Source: Microbacterium atlanticum (GTDB taxonomy: Bacteria; Actinomycetota; Actinomycetes; Actinomycetales; Microbacteriaceae). From it: 64,000 nucleotides of DNA. The notes beneath the pieces are model-generated. The model ran no database searches and was not told the origin of the DNA. It saw nothing but the letters and a program-made list of their open reading frames with translations. The position numbers were made by a program, and so were the translations under genes. The stretch is taken from the NCBI RefSeq assembly GCF_015277815.1, contig NZ_CP063813.1:310001-374000 (forward strand), in the 5' to 3' direction. Each line of letters opens with the position of its first letter. The first letter of the stretch is position 1. Of this stretch, positions 8,833 through 17,526 are shown piece after piece.

Positions 8833-9923
8833 GCGCGAATCATCAGCCCCGCGTCGACGAGCTCTGCGAGCGATGCCCGGACGAGGCTCGCCGCGTCCAC
8901 GCCGTCGGGGTGTCCGTGAACGCTGATGGCCATGCCGACGAGCGCGGTCACGGGCGTCGGCTGCGCCGTCGCGTGCCAGAGCGAGGGTGCGATCCCATCG
9001 AGAACGACGACGCGGGTGGATGCCTCGTGGTCTCGCACGAGGAGCGCCAGGCGACCGTCTTCCAGCGCGAGCCAGTCCAGCGCCTCGACACGACGATAGG
9101 AGGAAGCAGCGAGCGGACGGGAAACGACGGCGACAGCAGCCGGCTCTACCGGGCCGGCCACGGGCCCGGGCGGTGTGGGCTCCCGCGCCCCCAGCTCTTG
9201 CACAACCGCCACGAGGCTCTCGGCGTCGCTGTAGACGACACGCTGCACGCCGCCGACCGACTCCACGTGCGAGGCGATCACATGCAGTGGCGCGGGCAGC
9301 GTCCCGAGAAAGCTGCTCTGCTCGGCGAGGGCTGTGATGCCCTCCGCGAGGTCGACTCGCTCGGAACGCGGCGTCGTCGCGGAGTCATCCCGCTCCAGCA
9401 GCACAAGGGCGGCCAGCCGCAACGGCATGGTCGGAAGCGGCAGAAGGTTCAGCTCGGTCGGACTCCGCTGGACCTTCAGGACCTGGTCATCCTCCATCAG
9501 CGACAGCGGCTTCCGGTACGGATGCACCGTGCCGTCCGCAGCGATGCCGACGGATTCATCGGAAACATAGCCGAAGCGGGTCCCGAGAATGCGCGAAGCG
9601 GTCGTCTTCCCACGTCCGGACGGGCCGACGAGCGCGACGACCCTGCCGTCTGCGGTCGCGAGTCCGGCGGCGTGCAGCATGAGAAGTTCCCCAGCTCGTG
9701 CTTCCAGTGCCGCGAGCGTCACCTCCGTCGACAGCGCCGAGAGCATCGACCGCGTCGGAAGAGAGCCATGCGCTGGGACAGTCGCGGCCGTGTCGACAGC
9801 GGCGCGCTCCACAACGCCGTCGCGCCAGGCGGCCTGCGTCGCCGCCCACGCTTCGTCGGACAGGGCTGAGCCGTCGATGCGCACCACCGTACCGAGGGCA
9901 TCGACGGACAGGGTGCGGGTCAC
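8829..9923 (-). CDS. HPrK-like kinase fused to a PqqD-like (RRE-type) domain
   Basis: A 364-residue protein. The segment LLMLHAAG...VVALVG followed by Walker A GPSGRGKT (100-107) and SDE (121-123) is the pattern of HPr-kinase-related proteins found with modified peptides, such as the kinase of paeninodin-type lasso peptides. Residues about 276-362 (from YRRVEALDWLALEDG to LVDAGLMIR) match the winged-helix layout of PqqD, the usual peptide-recognition element of RiPP enzymes. No radical-SAM or cyclase gene lies nearby. The substrate is unknown; the Tat protein two genes away is a candidate. It is convergent with the MauE fusion and runs toward it from the permease side. Confidence 0.8.
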   Translation of the reverse strand: MTRTLSVDALGTVVRIDGSALSDEAWAATQAAWRDGVVERAAVDTAATVPAHGSLPTRSMLSALSTEVTLAALEARAGELLMLHAAGLATADGRVVALVGPSGRGKTTASRILGTRFGYVSDESVGIAADGTVHPYRKPLSLMEDDQVLKVQRSPTELNLLPLPTMPLRLAALVLLERDDSATTPRSERVDLAEGITALAEQSSFLGTLPAPLHVIASHVESVGGVQRVVYSDAESLVAVVQELGAREPTPPGPVAGPVEPAAVAVVSRPLAASSYRRVEALDWLALEDGRLALLVRDHEASTRVVVLDGIAPSLWHATAQPTPVTALVGMAISVHGHPDGVDAASLVRASLAELVDAGLMIRA

Positions 9924-9940
9924 TGCGACAGCCTAAGGGC

Positions 9941-10759
9941 TCAGATGAGGTCGGCGAACACCCGTTCGTATCGCTGGAAGATCGCCGCGCCGACGAAGAG
10001 CACCAGAACGGCCACGACGACCGATCCGACCAGTTGCCAGACGGGTGGTGCGGTCGTTCCGAGCGTGGACCAGCGGAAGCCGTCGAGCATCCAGGCGAGG
10101 GGATTGGCGAGGAACAGTGGCTGGAGGGCCGGCGGGATCGCATCCGTCGCGTATGCGACCGGCGTCGCGAACAACGCCACCTGCAGGATCCACGGCAGCA
10201 CGTACTGGACGTCCCGGTACTTGACCATCCACGCGGACGCCGCGAGCCCTGCACCGACGGCCGTCGCAGTGATGATCAGGACCCAGATCGGAACGAGCAG
10301 CACCGGCCAGCCAGGGTTCACCGTGAATGCGAACAGTAGGACGACGCCGAAACCGAAACCCACTGCGAAGTCCAGCAGCGTCGGGCCTGCCGCGGACAAC
10401 GGAACCAGCATGCGGGGGAAGAACACTTTCGAGACCAGCGCCTGATTGGCCACCATCGACGACGCGGAACGGGAGAGCGTGCTGGCGAAAAGGGTCCACG
10501 CGAGCATGCTCATGTACGAGAACAAGAAGTACGGAACGCCGCCGGTGGGCAGCTGCGCGACAGCGCCGAACACGATCGCGAAGATGCCGGCAGCTGCCAG
10601 CGGCTGCAACAGCACCCACGCGACTCCGATGAAAGTCTGCCGGTAGCGGAGCACGACGTCACGCTGAGCGAAACGCAGGGCGACCTCACGCGCATCCCAC
10701 AACTCCCGCCACGGCGGCAGCGCCAACCGGCCGGGAGGCGTGATGACGGTCGGGCGCAC
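9941..10759 (-). CDS. Polysaccharide export ABC transporter permease (Wzm/TagG-like)
   Basis: A 272-residue ABC-2 type membrane protein with six predicted membrane segments. The front, LWDAREVALRFAQRDVVLRYRQT, is the conserved cytoplasmic helix of Wzm/TagG permeases, and the middle block VSKVFFPRMLVPLSA is also typical. It should pair with the Wzt-like ATPase at 5675-6883. I chose the GTG at 10759 because it puts the conserved helix about 20 residues in. The longer open frame to 10882 overlaps the upstream glycosyltransferase gene and is unlike the family. The ribosome site is weak, so the start is uncertain. Confidence 0.85.
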   Translation of the reverse strand: MRPTVITPPGRLALPPWRELWDAREVALRFAQRDVVLRYRQTFIGVAWVLLQPLAAAGIFAIVFGAVAQLPTGGVPYFLFSYMSMLAWTLFASTLSRSASSMVANQALVSKVFFPRMLVPLSAAGPTLLDFAVGFGFGVVLLFAFTVNPGWPVLLVPIWVLIITATAVGAGLAASAWMVKYRDVQYVLPWILQVALFATPVAYATDAIPPALQPLFLANPLAWMLDGFRWSTLGTTAPPVWQLVGSVVVAVLVLFVGAAIFQRYERVFADLI

Positions 10760-10829
10760 GTGTTGATGGTACCGGGGGATGTCGTTAGAGTGCCGCGAGG
10801 CGTGGTCGTGCCTCACCGCGACCGGGCTG

Positions 10830-11948
10830 TCAGGAGGCGTGCACCCGGGTGAGCACGCCCCGCATGGCTGCGGCGCGGTCATCCCACCCGGCGACCGCTA
10901 CGTCGGTCCCGTCGGGAAAGCTTGTGGCGGCGGGCACCAGCTCCGCGACTGCGGCAGGGAACCCGGATGCCGCAACCACACGGACGCGCGGATCGTCTGC
11001 GTCGCGGAAGCCGGCGACCGGGGTCGAGACGACTGGACGGCCGACGGCCGCGTATTCGTAGAGCTTGATCGGGTCGAGACTGTCGGTGAACGGCGAGACG
11101 ACGTGCGGGACGACGAGCGCGTCGGCGTGCTGCAGGTATGCGATCACGTCTTCGTGTGGACGCGGGCCGAGCAAGACGACGCCGGCGGCGCTGAGGCGGG
11201 TCGTCGCGGCGGAAGTCAGCGCGTTGGGGCCGACGAGCACGAGTGATGCGCGGAGCGACAGGGCTGCTGCGGTTCGCACGCAGAGGTCGAGGTCGAGCCG
11301 GTCGGTGTGCAGGGTGCCGACGTAGACCGCCGCAGCTGCCGGCAGGTCGCGGGGGCGAGGTTTCTTTGCGCGGTAGGCAGCGACGTCGACCGCGTTCGGG
11401 ATCAGGTGGATCGCCCCGCGCCGCGCGCCGGACTTGCGTCGCATGAGCTCCGGTGAGCAGACCACCACCTCCCGCGCGTGCCGCAGCAGCCAGTTCTCGT
11501 CGGCGCGGATGCGATCGATCTCGGCGGACGGGCGATCCGCGGCCACCCAGTCGTCGGTGACGTCGTAGAGCGTCGGCCAGCCCGTGAGGCGGGCGAGCGG
11601 GGCCGCGCTCGGATCGTTCAACCACAGCACAGCCTCCGAGAACCCGGCGCGCCGCGTCGCCTCGAGCACGCTGCGCGCGAGGCGCTCATCGGCGCGAGCA
11701 TCGATTGATCTGGGCAGGAGCTTCACCGGCCGGAACCGCAAGAGACGGCCGTCGAAGCCCGACTCCTCGGTGAGGCGCTGCCCGCGCCGCGGCAGTCGGC
11801 GCGACACGACGTCGTGCAGCGGGTCTGCCGCCGGCTCGACGAACAGCACGCGGAGGGCCGGATCCGTGTGAAGCAGCCGGGACACCAGATGCTGGTTGCG
11901 CCGCCATACGTCGTCCCATGCCTCAAGGGACACGACCACGAGGTTCAC
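10830..11948 (-). CDS. GT1/GT4-type glycosyltransferase (TuaH-like)
   Basis: A 372-residue GT-B enzyme of the TuaH group, which acts in teichuronic acid synthesis in Bacillus. Marks are VVVSLEAWDDVWRRNQ at the N-terminus, YDVTDDW (128-134), IPNAVD, VGTLH, and the sugar-nucleotide site DPIKLYEYAAVGRPVVST. GTG at 11948 is the start: its GTGA overlaps the stop of the upstream GT4 gene, and AGAAGGG lies ahead of it. The open frame extending to 12404 lies entirely inside that upstream gene. It is the last glycosyltransferase of a translationally coupled minus-strand set. Confidence 0.85.
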   Translation of the reverse strand: MNLVVVSLEAWDDVWRRNQHLVSRLLHTDPALRVLFVEPAADPLHDVVSRRLPRRGQRLTEESGFDGRLLRFRPVKLLPRSIDARADERLARSVLEATRRAGFSEAVLWLNDPSAAPLARLTGWPTLYDVTDDWVAADRPSAEIDRIRADENWLLRHAREVVVCSPELMRRKSGARRGAIHLIPNAVDVAAYRAKKPRPRDLPAAAAVYVGTLHTDRLDLDLCVRTAAALSLRASLVLVGPNALTSAATTRLSAAGVVLLGPRPHEDVIAYLQHADALVVPHVVSPFTDSLDPIKLYEYAAVGRPVVSTPVAGFRDADDPRVRVVAASGFPAAVAELVPAATSFPDGTDVAVAGWDDRAAAMRGVLTRVHAS

Positions 11949-12994
11949 CCGCGAGCCCTTCTCATGCGTCCGGCGATCGCCGCTCGATATACCGCGTCGG
12001 TACGGGCGGCCTGAGCCGCAAGTGAGAACTCCGCCCGCTGACGGGACTGCCCCGCCGAGCCGAGCGCTGCGCGCCCCCCGTCGTCGTCGGCGAGTTCCCG
12101 CAGGTTCCGTGCCGCGGCATCCGTGTCCTCCGGGGAGTACAGCGCGCGAGGATCGAGACCCTCCAGGATCTCGTGGTGCCCGCCGGCGTCCGCGGCAATC
12201 ACGGGAGTTCCCATCGACATCGCTTCGAGGACGGCCAGACCGAGTCCTTCGGCCGTGCAGGGGGCGAGAAGCATCCCTGCGCTTCGCATGAGGAGCGGAA
12301 CGTCGTCGCGGAAGCCGAGGAAGCGGACTGTCACCCCGAGCTCTGCGGCGAGCGACTGGAGGGCAACACGCTCGGCACCGTCCCCGGCGATCTCGAGCAT
12401 CCACCCACGATCCTGCAGGTGTGAAGCCGCGAAGGCGCGCAGGCCGAGATCGGTGCGCTTCTCCGCCTCCAGCCGTTGAACCATGAGAACAGTGCGCGCG
12501 CGAGGGAGGGGCGCGTTGCCATCATCCTGCACACCGGCGTGCACGACCGTACTCGGTCGGCCCAGAGAGGCTGCGACGGCATGACTGATGGCGATCTCGG
12601 CATCGATCCGGTCGCCGATCACTCGGTCGAACGGAATGCGCGTACCGCGGCCACGGACGCCGACGAAGTGTCTCGTCGACACGATCGCGGGAGGGCGGCG
12701 GTAGCCGGCGAGCGCAGCCACCGCCGCGACGTCGGCTGCTGTCATGTGGGTGTTGACGACGTCCGCGTCATGCGCCTCGCGGATCGCCCGACATGTCGTG
12801 ATCGTGCGCGCGGCAGGGGTGAACGCGATGCCGTGGGCGGCGAGGGTGCGCTCCATCCGCTGGGCAGCCCCGCCGATGACGCGAACCTCATGACCGTCCA
12901 GCGCCTGCCGGGTCGCCAGCCGCAACACGAACTGCTCAACTCCGGCGAAGGCGCCGGAGCGTGTGGCGTGGACGATGCGCAGGCGGTCGGTCAT
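11945..12994 (-). CDS. Family 4 glycosyltransferase
   Basis: A 349-residue retaining GT-B enzyme. The N-terminal domain opens with RIVHATRSGAFAGVEQFVLRLA and contains STRHF (106-110). The C-terminal domain has RLEAEKR (174-180) and the E-x7-E motif around E249 and E257 (CTAEGLGLAVLEAMSMG), which binds the donor. Both ends overlap neighbours by 4 bp (ATGA and GTGA), indicating one operon with tight translational coupling. Donor and acceptor are not evident. Confidence 0.9.
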   Translation of the reverse strand: MTDRLRIVHATRSGAFAGVEQFVLRLATRQALDGHEVRVIGGAAQRMERTLAAHGIAFTPAARTITTCRAIREAHDADVVNTHMTAADVAAVAALAGYRRPPAIVSTRHFVGVRGRGTRIPFDRVIGDRIDAEIAISHAVAASLGRPSTVVHAGVQDDGNAPLPRARTVLMVQRLEAEKRTDLGLRAFAASHLQDRGWMLEIAGDGAERVALQSLAAELGVTVRFLGFRDDVPLLMRSAGMLLAPCTAEGLGLAVLEAMSMGTPVIAADAGGHHEILEGLDPRALYSPEDTDAAARNLRELADDDGGRAALGSAGQSRQRAEFSLAAQAARTDAVYRAAIAGRMRRARG

Positions 12995-14187
12995 CGGCGC
13001 CGGGGTTCCTTGGTGCCGGGGCCACCGCGTCCGACGGAAGGGGCGCTGCTCGCCGCTTCCGCCGCCCTCTCCGCCTCGATCTCGCGGGCCAGCTCCAGAT
13101 ACTGCTCGGCCACTGCACGCCAGGAGTAGCCGGTCACGCTCGCCCGTGCACGTGCGGCGAACGCGCCGCTGGGGTGTGCAGCCAGGCGTTCGAGTCGATC
13201 GCCGATCTGTTCCGCGTCACGGTCGACCAGGTAGCCGTTCTCCCCGTCGACGACGACCTCCGGCGCGACTCCTACCCGTGTCGCGACGAGCGGGAGTCCG
13301 GAGGCGAGCGCTTCGAGGAAGACGAGCCCGCTCGATTCGTAGACGCTCGGCAGCACGAACATGTCGGCTGCGGCGTAATACGCCTTCAGGCCGTGCTGCT
13401 CGCCGAGCAGGAGGACGCGGTCTGCCACGCCGAGCTTCTGAGCCAGGCGTCGGGAGTCGTCGACCATCTTGCGCGCGCCTCCGACGACGAGAAGAAGCAC
13501 GGTGGGGGCATGCGTGAGCGCCTCGATGGCGAGGGGAAGGCCCTTCCGATCGAACTCATGGCCGACGAAGAGGGCGACCCGGTCCTCCTCGTCCAACTCG
13601 AACACTCGACGGGCTTCGGCCCTTTCGTCGCTTGTCGGGGGTCGGTACTCATCCAGGTCGACCCCGTTGGAGATGATCCTCACCGGCGGACCGACGCGCC
13701 CGTACGAGGAGACGAGTGTCTGCTCTTCGGCTGCCGTCAGCACGACGATGCGGCGGTGAGCGTGCCCACGGTAACGCTTGCGGTCGCGAAAGTGCACATA
13801 TATCCGGGAGGGATCCTTGAGCAGCCTCAGGCCCGCCCGGCCACGGGCCCGCATCGCCGCGAACAGCACGCCGTGATTGACGTACACGTCGCCGATCGTG
13901 ACGTTGCTGTGGACGATCGACACCGCATCCGGTCGCTCGGCGAGAAAATCTCTCGCTCGTCGCGTGCCCTCCGTCGACATCCACACTACGCGCCACGAGG
14001 ACGCGAGCCGGGCGGTGCGCCTGCCCCGGACCGCGATCGGTTCCCGCTCGCCGGCGCGCGCCTGCGTGTAGGTGTAAGCCTCGACGTCGGCGCCGAGGCT
14101 GCGCAGCGCGCGATCGAGATTCCACGCCACTCCCGCGACGCCTGAGCCCGGTCGCATGAAGGGGACGATCTGCACGATGCGGGTCAT
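12991..14187 (-). CDS. Family 4 glycosyltransferase
   Basis: A 398-residue GT-B enzyme with an N-terminal MTRIVQIVPFMRPGSGVAGVAWNLD, a central VLTAAEE, ISNGVDLDEYRPP, VGHEFDRKGLPLAIEAL, and the donor-binding YESSGLVFLEALASGLP with its two Glu. It ends in a charged, probably disordered tail. ATG at 14187 is preferred to the in-frame ATG at 14202 because GAAGAGGG lies just before it and family members begin at this point. The stop overlaps the next gene's start by 4 bp. Confidence 0.9.
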   Translation of the reverse strand: MTRIVQIVPFMRPGSGVAGVAWNLDRALRSLGADVEAYTYTQARAGEREPIAVRGRRTARLASSWRVVWMSTEGTRRARDFLAERPDAVSIVHSNVTIGDVYVNHGVLFAAMRARGRAGLRLLKDPSRIYVHFRDRKRYRGHAHRRIVVLTAAEEQTLVSSYGRVGPPVRIISNGVDLDEYRPPTSDERAEARRVFELDEEDRVALFVGHEFDRKGLPLAIEALTHAPTVLLLVVGGARKMVDDSRRLAQKLGVADRVLLLGEQHGLKAYYAAADMFVLPSVYESSGLVFLEALASGLPLVATRVGVAPEVVVDGENGYLVDRDAEQIGDRLERLAAHPSGAFAARARASVTGYSWRAVAEQYLELAREIEAERAAEAASSAPSVGRGGPGTKEPRRR

Positions 14188-14303
14188 GTGCGCCCTCTTC
14201 ATCTCGATCCGGGCTCGGTGCCCTCAGCCTAGCTGCGCCGTCGCCACGCAACGCGGTGACCTGAGATCCATGGTCAGCGGTAGCTGATCGAGTCCGCCCC
14301 TAC

Positions 14304-15383
14304 TCATCTCTGCCGATGGGGGCCCGCGGAGGCCGCACCGCGGCTCGCACGTGGCCGTTTCGGACGTCCCGTCACCCAACCGAGCAGCCACTCGACCGGC
14401 CCCGTGCCCACGAAGCGCCACCAGGCCCAACCGACCAGGACCACGAGCGGCACCGTGAGCACCCACCCCAAGAGGATGGTGTCAACGGGGAGGCCGAGGC
14501 TGCCCGCCCATACCGCGATGATCCCGACGTGCAGGAGGTAGAGGCTGAGGGCGACCTCGCCACAGGCGCGGATCGGCACGAAAAGACCATCGATCACCCG
14601 GCGTGGACGGGGGCGCGTGACTGTCGCGAGCCAGACCACTGCCACGTACGTCGCGAAGACCAGACCCACGTCATGAAGCGTGTCGGGATAACTGCCCGAA
14701 ACTTCGGGCCAGCCGAGCATCCGCTCCCCGAGCGGGCGCACGAGGTAGGTGATCGGAGCGGCGACCAGCATCCACTGCAGCCATCGGTCCCGACGGAAGC
14801 CGTGACGCAGGAGGAGCGCCCCGAAGAGAAAGAAAGGGAGCAGATTCGTGAGGCGGTACGACGTGCCGAGCGCCGCCCACGTCGCAAGCTGCTGTGTCGC
14901 CCAGTGCCACTCGGGGCTCGTGGACGCGAGCCCGCGAGCCCAGGCGTTCAGCGGTGCGCTCACGATGACGGCGAAGATCGTGGCCATGACGAGCCAGCCG
15001 GTTCGCAACTTCAGCAACGGCACGCCGACGATCAGCAGGAGTCCGAGGTAGGCCAGGATGATCACGACCCACGAGCCCCATGTAGCCATCCACAGCCCCA
15101 GGACGATCAAGGCGAGCCCGCGGAGCCATTGCTGACCGAGCGTCGGCCACCAGCGCGGCGCCCGATCCCAGACGATCTGCGCGGACATCCCCATCACCAG
15201 TGCGAACAGAGGTGAGGCCAGGTCGTTCACGTTGGCGACGACGAAGACCATCGACGCGCTCGCATCCGGGAAGAAGAGCATGGCGTGGGCCAGCAGCATC
15301 GCGATGATCGCGACGCCGCGAAGGACGTCCGGCACGACCAAGCGCCCCGCAGGCGCAGGAGGAGCGGTGATCACGGACCCCAC
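14304..15383 (-). CDS. Membrane acyltransferase-like protein (HGSNAT/DUF1624-DUF418-like)
   Basis: A 359-residue protein with about ten membrane segments. It opens with RLVVPDVLRGVAIIAMLLAH, the hallmark of heparan-glucosaminide-acetyltransferase-like and DUF418 proteins. It closes with LSLYLLHVGI and WAWWRFVGTGPVEWLL, as in DUF418. In a polysaccharide locus it may move acyl groups across the membrane onto the glycan. The family has few characterised members, so this is inference. It lies 40 bp after the GT4-GT2 fusion gene and 116 bp before the GT4 genes on the same strand. Confidence 0.7.
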   Translation of the reverse strand: MGSVITAPPAPAGRLVVPDVLRGVAIIAMLLAHAMLFFPDASASMVFVVANVNDLASPLFALVMGMSAQIVWDRAPRWWPTLGQQWLRGLALIVLGLWMATWGSWVVIILAYLGLLLIVGVPLLKLRTGWLVMATIFAVIVSAPLNAWARGLASTSPEWHWATQQLATWAALGTSYRLTNLLPFFLFGALLLRHGFRRDRWLQWMLVAAPITYLVRPLGERMLGWPEVSGSYPDTLHDVGLVFATYVAVVWLATVTRPRPRRVIDGLFVPIRACGEVALSLYLLHVGIIAVWAGSLGLPVDTILLGWVLTVPLVVLVGWAWWRFVGTGPVEWLLGWVTGRPKRPRASRGAASAGPHRQR

Positions 15384-15423
15384 CAGGGCCGCGACGCGCG
15401 CCGTGAAGAGTCGTGGCGCGCAC

Positions 15424-17439
15424 TCATCGCGAGGACAGCCTGCGCTCGACTCGCACGGGCCCCAGCCGGTACAGGGCCGCGCGGCGCCTGGCCTCGCGTG
15501 CTCGATCTCTGTCCAGCATGATGGCGCGAGCCATCGCGCCGAACCACACGCCGGCGCGCGTCACCTGCCACCCCACGGTACCGAAGTGCTTGCGGAAATA
15601 GCGTTCCTGGGAGGCGTGGAACTGTGCTTCGCGGAGTCGGGCGTCGTTGCTGGTCGCCGCGCCCTCGTGCACCGCGGCGACGTCCGTCACGACTGCGTGG
15701 CGCCAGTCGAGGCGATGCGCACGGTAGGCCCAGTCCGTCTCCTCCGCGTAGAGGAAGAACCTCTCGTCGAGCCCGCCGAGCTGCGACAGCGCCTCGGCGC
15801 GAAGCATCAGCACTGCTCCGATGACGTACGAGCCACCGCGTTGGTAGGCGCCCAGTCCGAGAGCCTCCAGCCAGGAGTTCAGGGGCGAAGGGAACGGCCA
15901 CGCGACGCGGGCTCGTCGGCCCGCGGCATCCGTCTGCTCCGGCGCGACGCTTGCGAGGCGCGGATCGGCCCGTAGCGATGCCTGCAGCTCGGCGATCCTC
16001 GCCGGCTCGATGCGGGCATCGGGATTGAGCAGCAGCACGTCGGCATCGGGGAGGAGCCGGTTCGCCAGCCCGTGGTTCACACCGGCGGCGAAGCCGCCGT
16101 TGCGGCCTGGGTCGAGATAGCGGACTCCGAGTCGCGCGCACAGGTCGGCGATCTCGGCTGACGACGAGTTGTCCACGACGGTCACCGGCAGAGCAGCGAC
16201 CGGCTCGAGCGCTTGGCGCAGGAGGCCGGGTGCTCCGTAAGCGACGACGATGATCTCGACATCCCGCGGAGCGCCGTCGACGTCGTGGAGAACGGACCGG
16301 TACAGGTCCAGGTACTCATCGGCGACCGACTCCCACGAGCACTCGGCGGCACGCTCGAGCCCGAGGGCACGCAACTCCGCTGCGCGAGCAGTGCCTGCTT
16401 CGATGAGGGCCGCTGCAAGACCGGGGACATCAGGATCCGCCGGATCGAGCGGCACGACGATGCCCGCGCCTCCCACGACGTCGGGCAGGGCGCCCGCGGC
16501 GCTCGAGACCACCGGCGTTCCGCACGCCATCGCCTCGACGGCGACCCTGCCGAACTGCTCGGTCCACGTGGCTGTCGGGAGGGATGGCACCGCGAGGACA
16601 TCGAGCGATCGATAGAAGGCCGGCGCATCGGAAGGCTGTATTCCGCCCAGCATCTCGACGCGGGCGTCCAGTCCTCGGCTGCTGATCTGACGGTCCAGCT
16701 CGTCCTGAAGGGGCCCGCCGCCGGCGATGCGCAGGCGGAGACCCGGCTCGGCGGCGACCGCGTCGAGCAGCAGTCCGATCCCCTTCTCGGGCACCAGGCG
16801 CCCGAGGAAGCCGACGACGACGGGCGGGCGACCCGGGGCAGAAGGACTTTCACCCGCAGCCGTTGCGGCGGCCTCGGCATCTGCGCCCGACGGTCGAGGC
16901 GGCTCCGGAGTTGGGGCGAACTCATCGGTGTCTACGCCGAGCGGGATCGTGCGGGCGCGACCGTCGAATCCCTTGCGTTCGGCGATCCTTGCCGCGGCGG
17001 CATTGCAAGCAGACACCGCCGCCGCGCTGCGAAGCGCCGCACGCTCCAGCCAGCGGAAGGGGACCGGATACCTCTTGTCGAGATTCTGCGCCGTGTAAAG
17101 GAGGATCGGCGCACGGACGCCTGCCAGCCGGCGGAGCAGGCGCACTTCCGCAGTCGCCAGCGAGAAAGGCTCCTCGTGGATGTCAACGACATCCCATCCC
17201 CGGCGAAGCGAGCGCAGGATCGGCCGCGGCTCGTAGAGGAACAGCGCAGGGTGGGTCCCCCACGTCCGCACGGGCGTGACCTTCTCGCCGGGGCGAGGGT
17301 GAGGGGTCACCGGGACACCCCCTTCGACCCAGCGCGCGGCGCAGATCACGTCGACATCGACTCCGCGGGCGGCGAGGGCGCGTTCACGGCCGCGCCAGGC
17401 GTCCACCCCGGCGCTGTGCGAGATCCTGAGCACCCGCAC
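15424..17439 (-). CDS. Bifunctional GT4-GT2 fusion glycosyltransferase
   Basis: A 671-residue fusion. Residues 1-385 are a GT-B family 4 enzyme: VRVLRISHS start, GFLGRLVPEKGIGLLLDAV, and EQFGRVAVEAMACG with Glu near 294 and 302. Residues from about 393 are a family 2 enzyme: EIIVVAYG, VDNSSS, GRNGGFAAGVNHGL, LLLNPDAR near 467, and DERFFLYAEETDWAYRAHR. It could add two consecutive sugars. GTG at 17439 is preferred because it yields the usual MRVLRISHS opening and has a G-rich ribosome site. An in-frame GTG at 17457 is the alternative. Confidence 0.88.
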   Translation of the reverse strand: MRVLRISHSAGVDAWRGRERALAARGVDVDVICAARWVEGGVPVTPHPRPGEKVTPVRTWGTHPALFLYEPRPILRSLRRGWDVVDIHEEPFSLATAEVRLLRRLAGVRAPILLYTAQNLDKRYPVPFRWLERAALRSAAAVSACNAAAARIAERKGFDGRARTIPLGVDTDEFAPTPEPPRPSGADAEAAATAAGESPSAPGRPPVVVGFLGRLVPEKGIGLLLDAVAAEPGLRLRIAGGGPLQDELDRQISSRGLDARVEMLGGIQPSDAPAFYRSLDVLAVPSLPTATWTEQFGRVAVEAMACGTPVVSSAAGALPDVVGGAGIVVPLDPADPDVPGLAAALIEAGTARAAELRALGLERAAECSWESVADEYLDLYRSVLHDVDGAPRDVEIIVVAYGAPGLLRQALEPVAALPVTVVDNSSSAEIADLCARLGVRYLDPGRNGGFAAGVNHGLANRLLPDADVLLLNPDARIEPARIAELQASLRADPRLASVAPEQTDAAGRRARVAWPFPSPLNSWLEALGLGAYQRGGSYVIGAVLMLRAEALSQLGGLDERFFLYAEETDWAYRAHRLDWRHAVVTDVAAVHEGAATSNDARLREAQFHASQERYFRKHFGTVGWQVTRAGVWFGAMARAIMLDRDRAREARRRAALYRLGPVRVERRLSSR

Positions 17440-17526
17440 CCGCCCACCCCCGTACACTCGACTGGCGAAACTCTATCGGGCGACGTGCCTCGCGGAATGA
17501 GGCCGACCAGCAGACCGGGAGGTCGA

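Noticed and set aside
16213..17526. N-terminal extension of the GT4 gene at 17527
   Set aside because: The extension lies antisense to the GT4-GT2 fusion gene and lacks protein-like composition.
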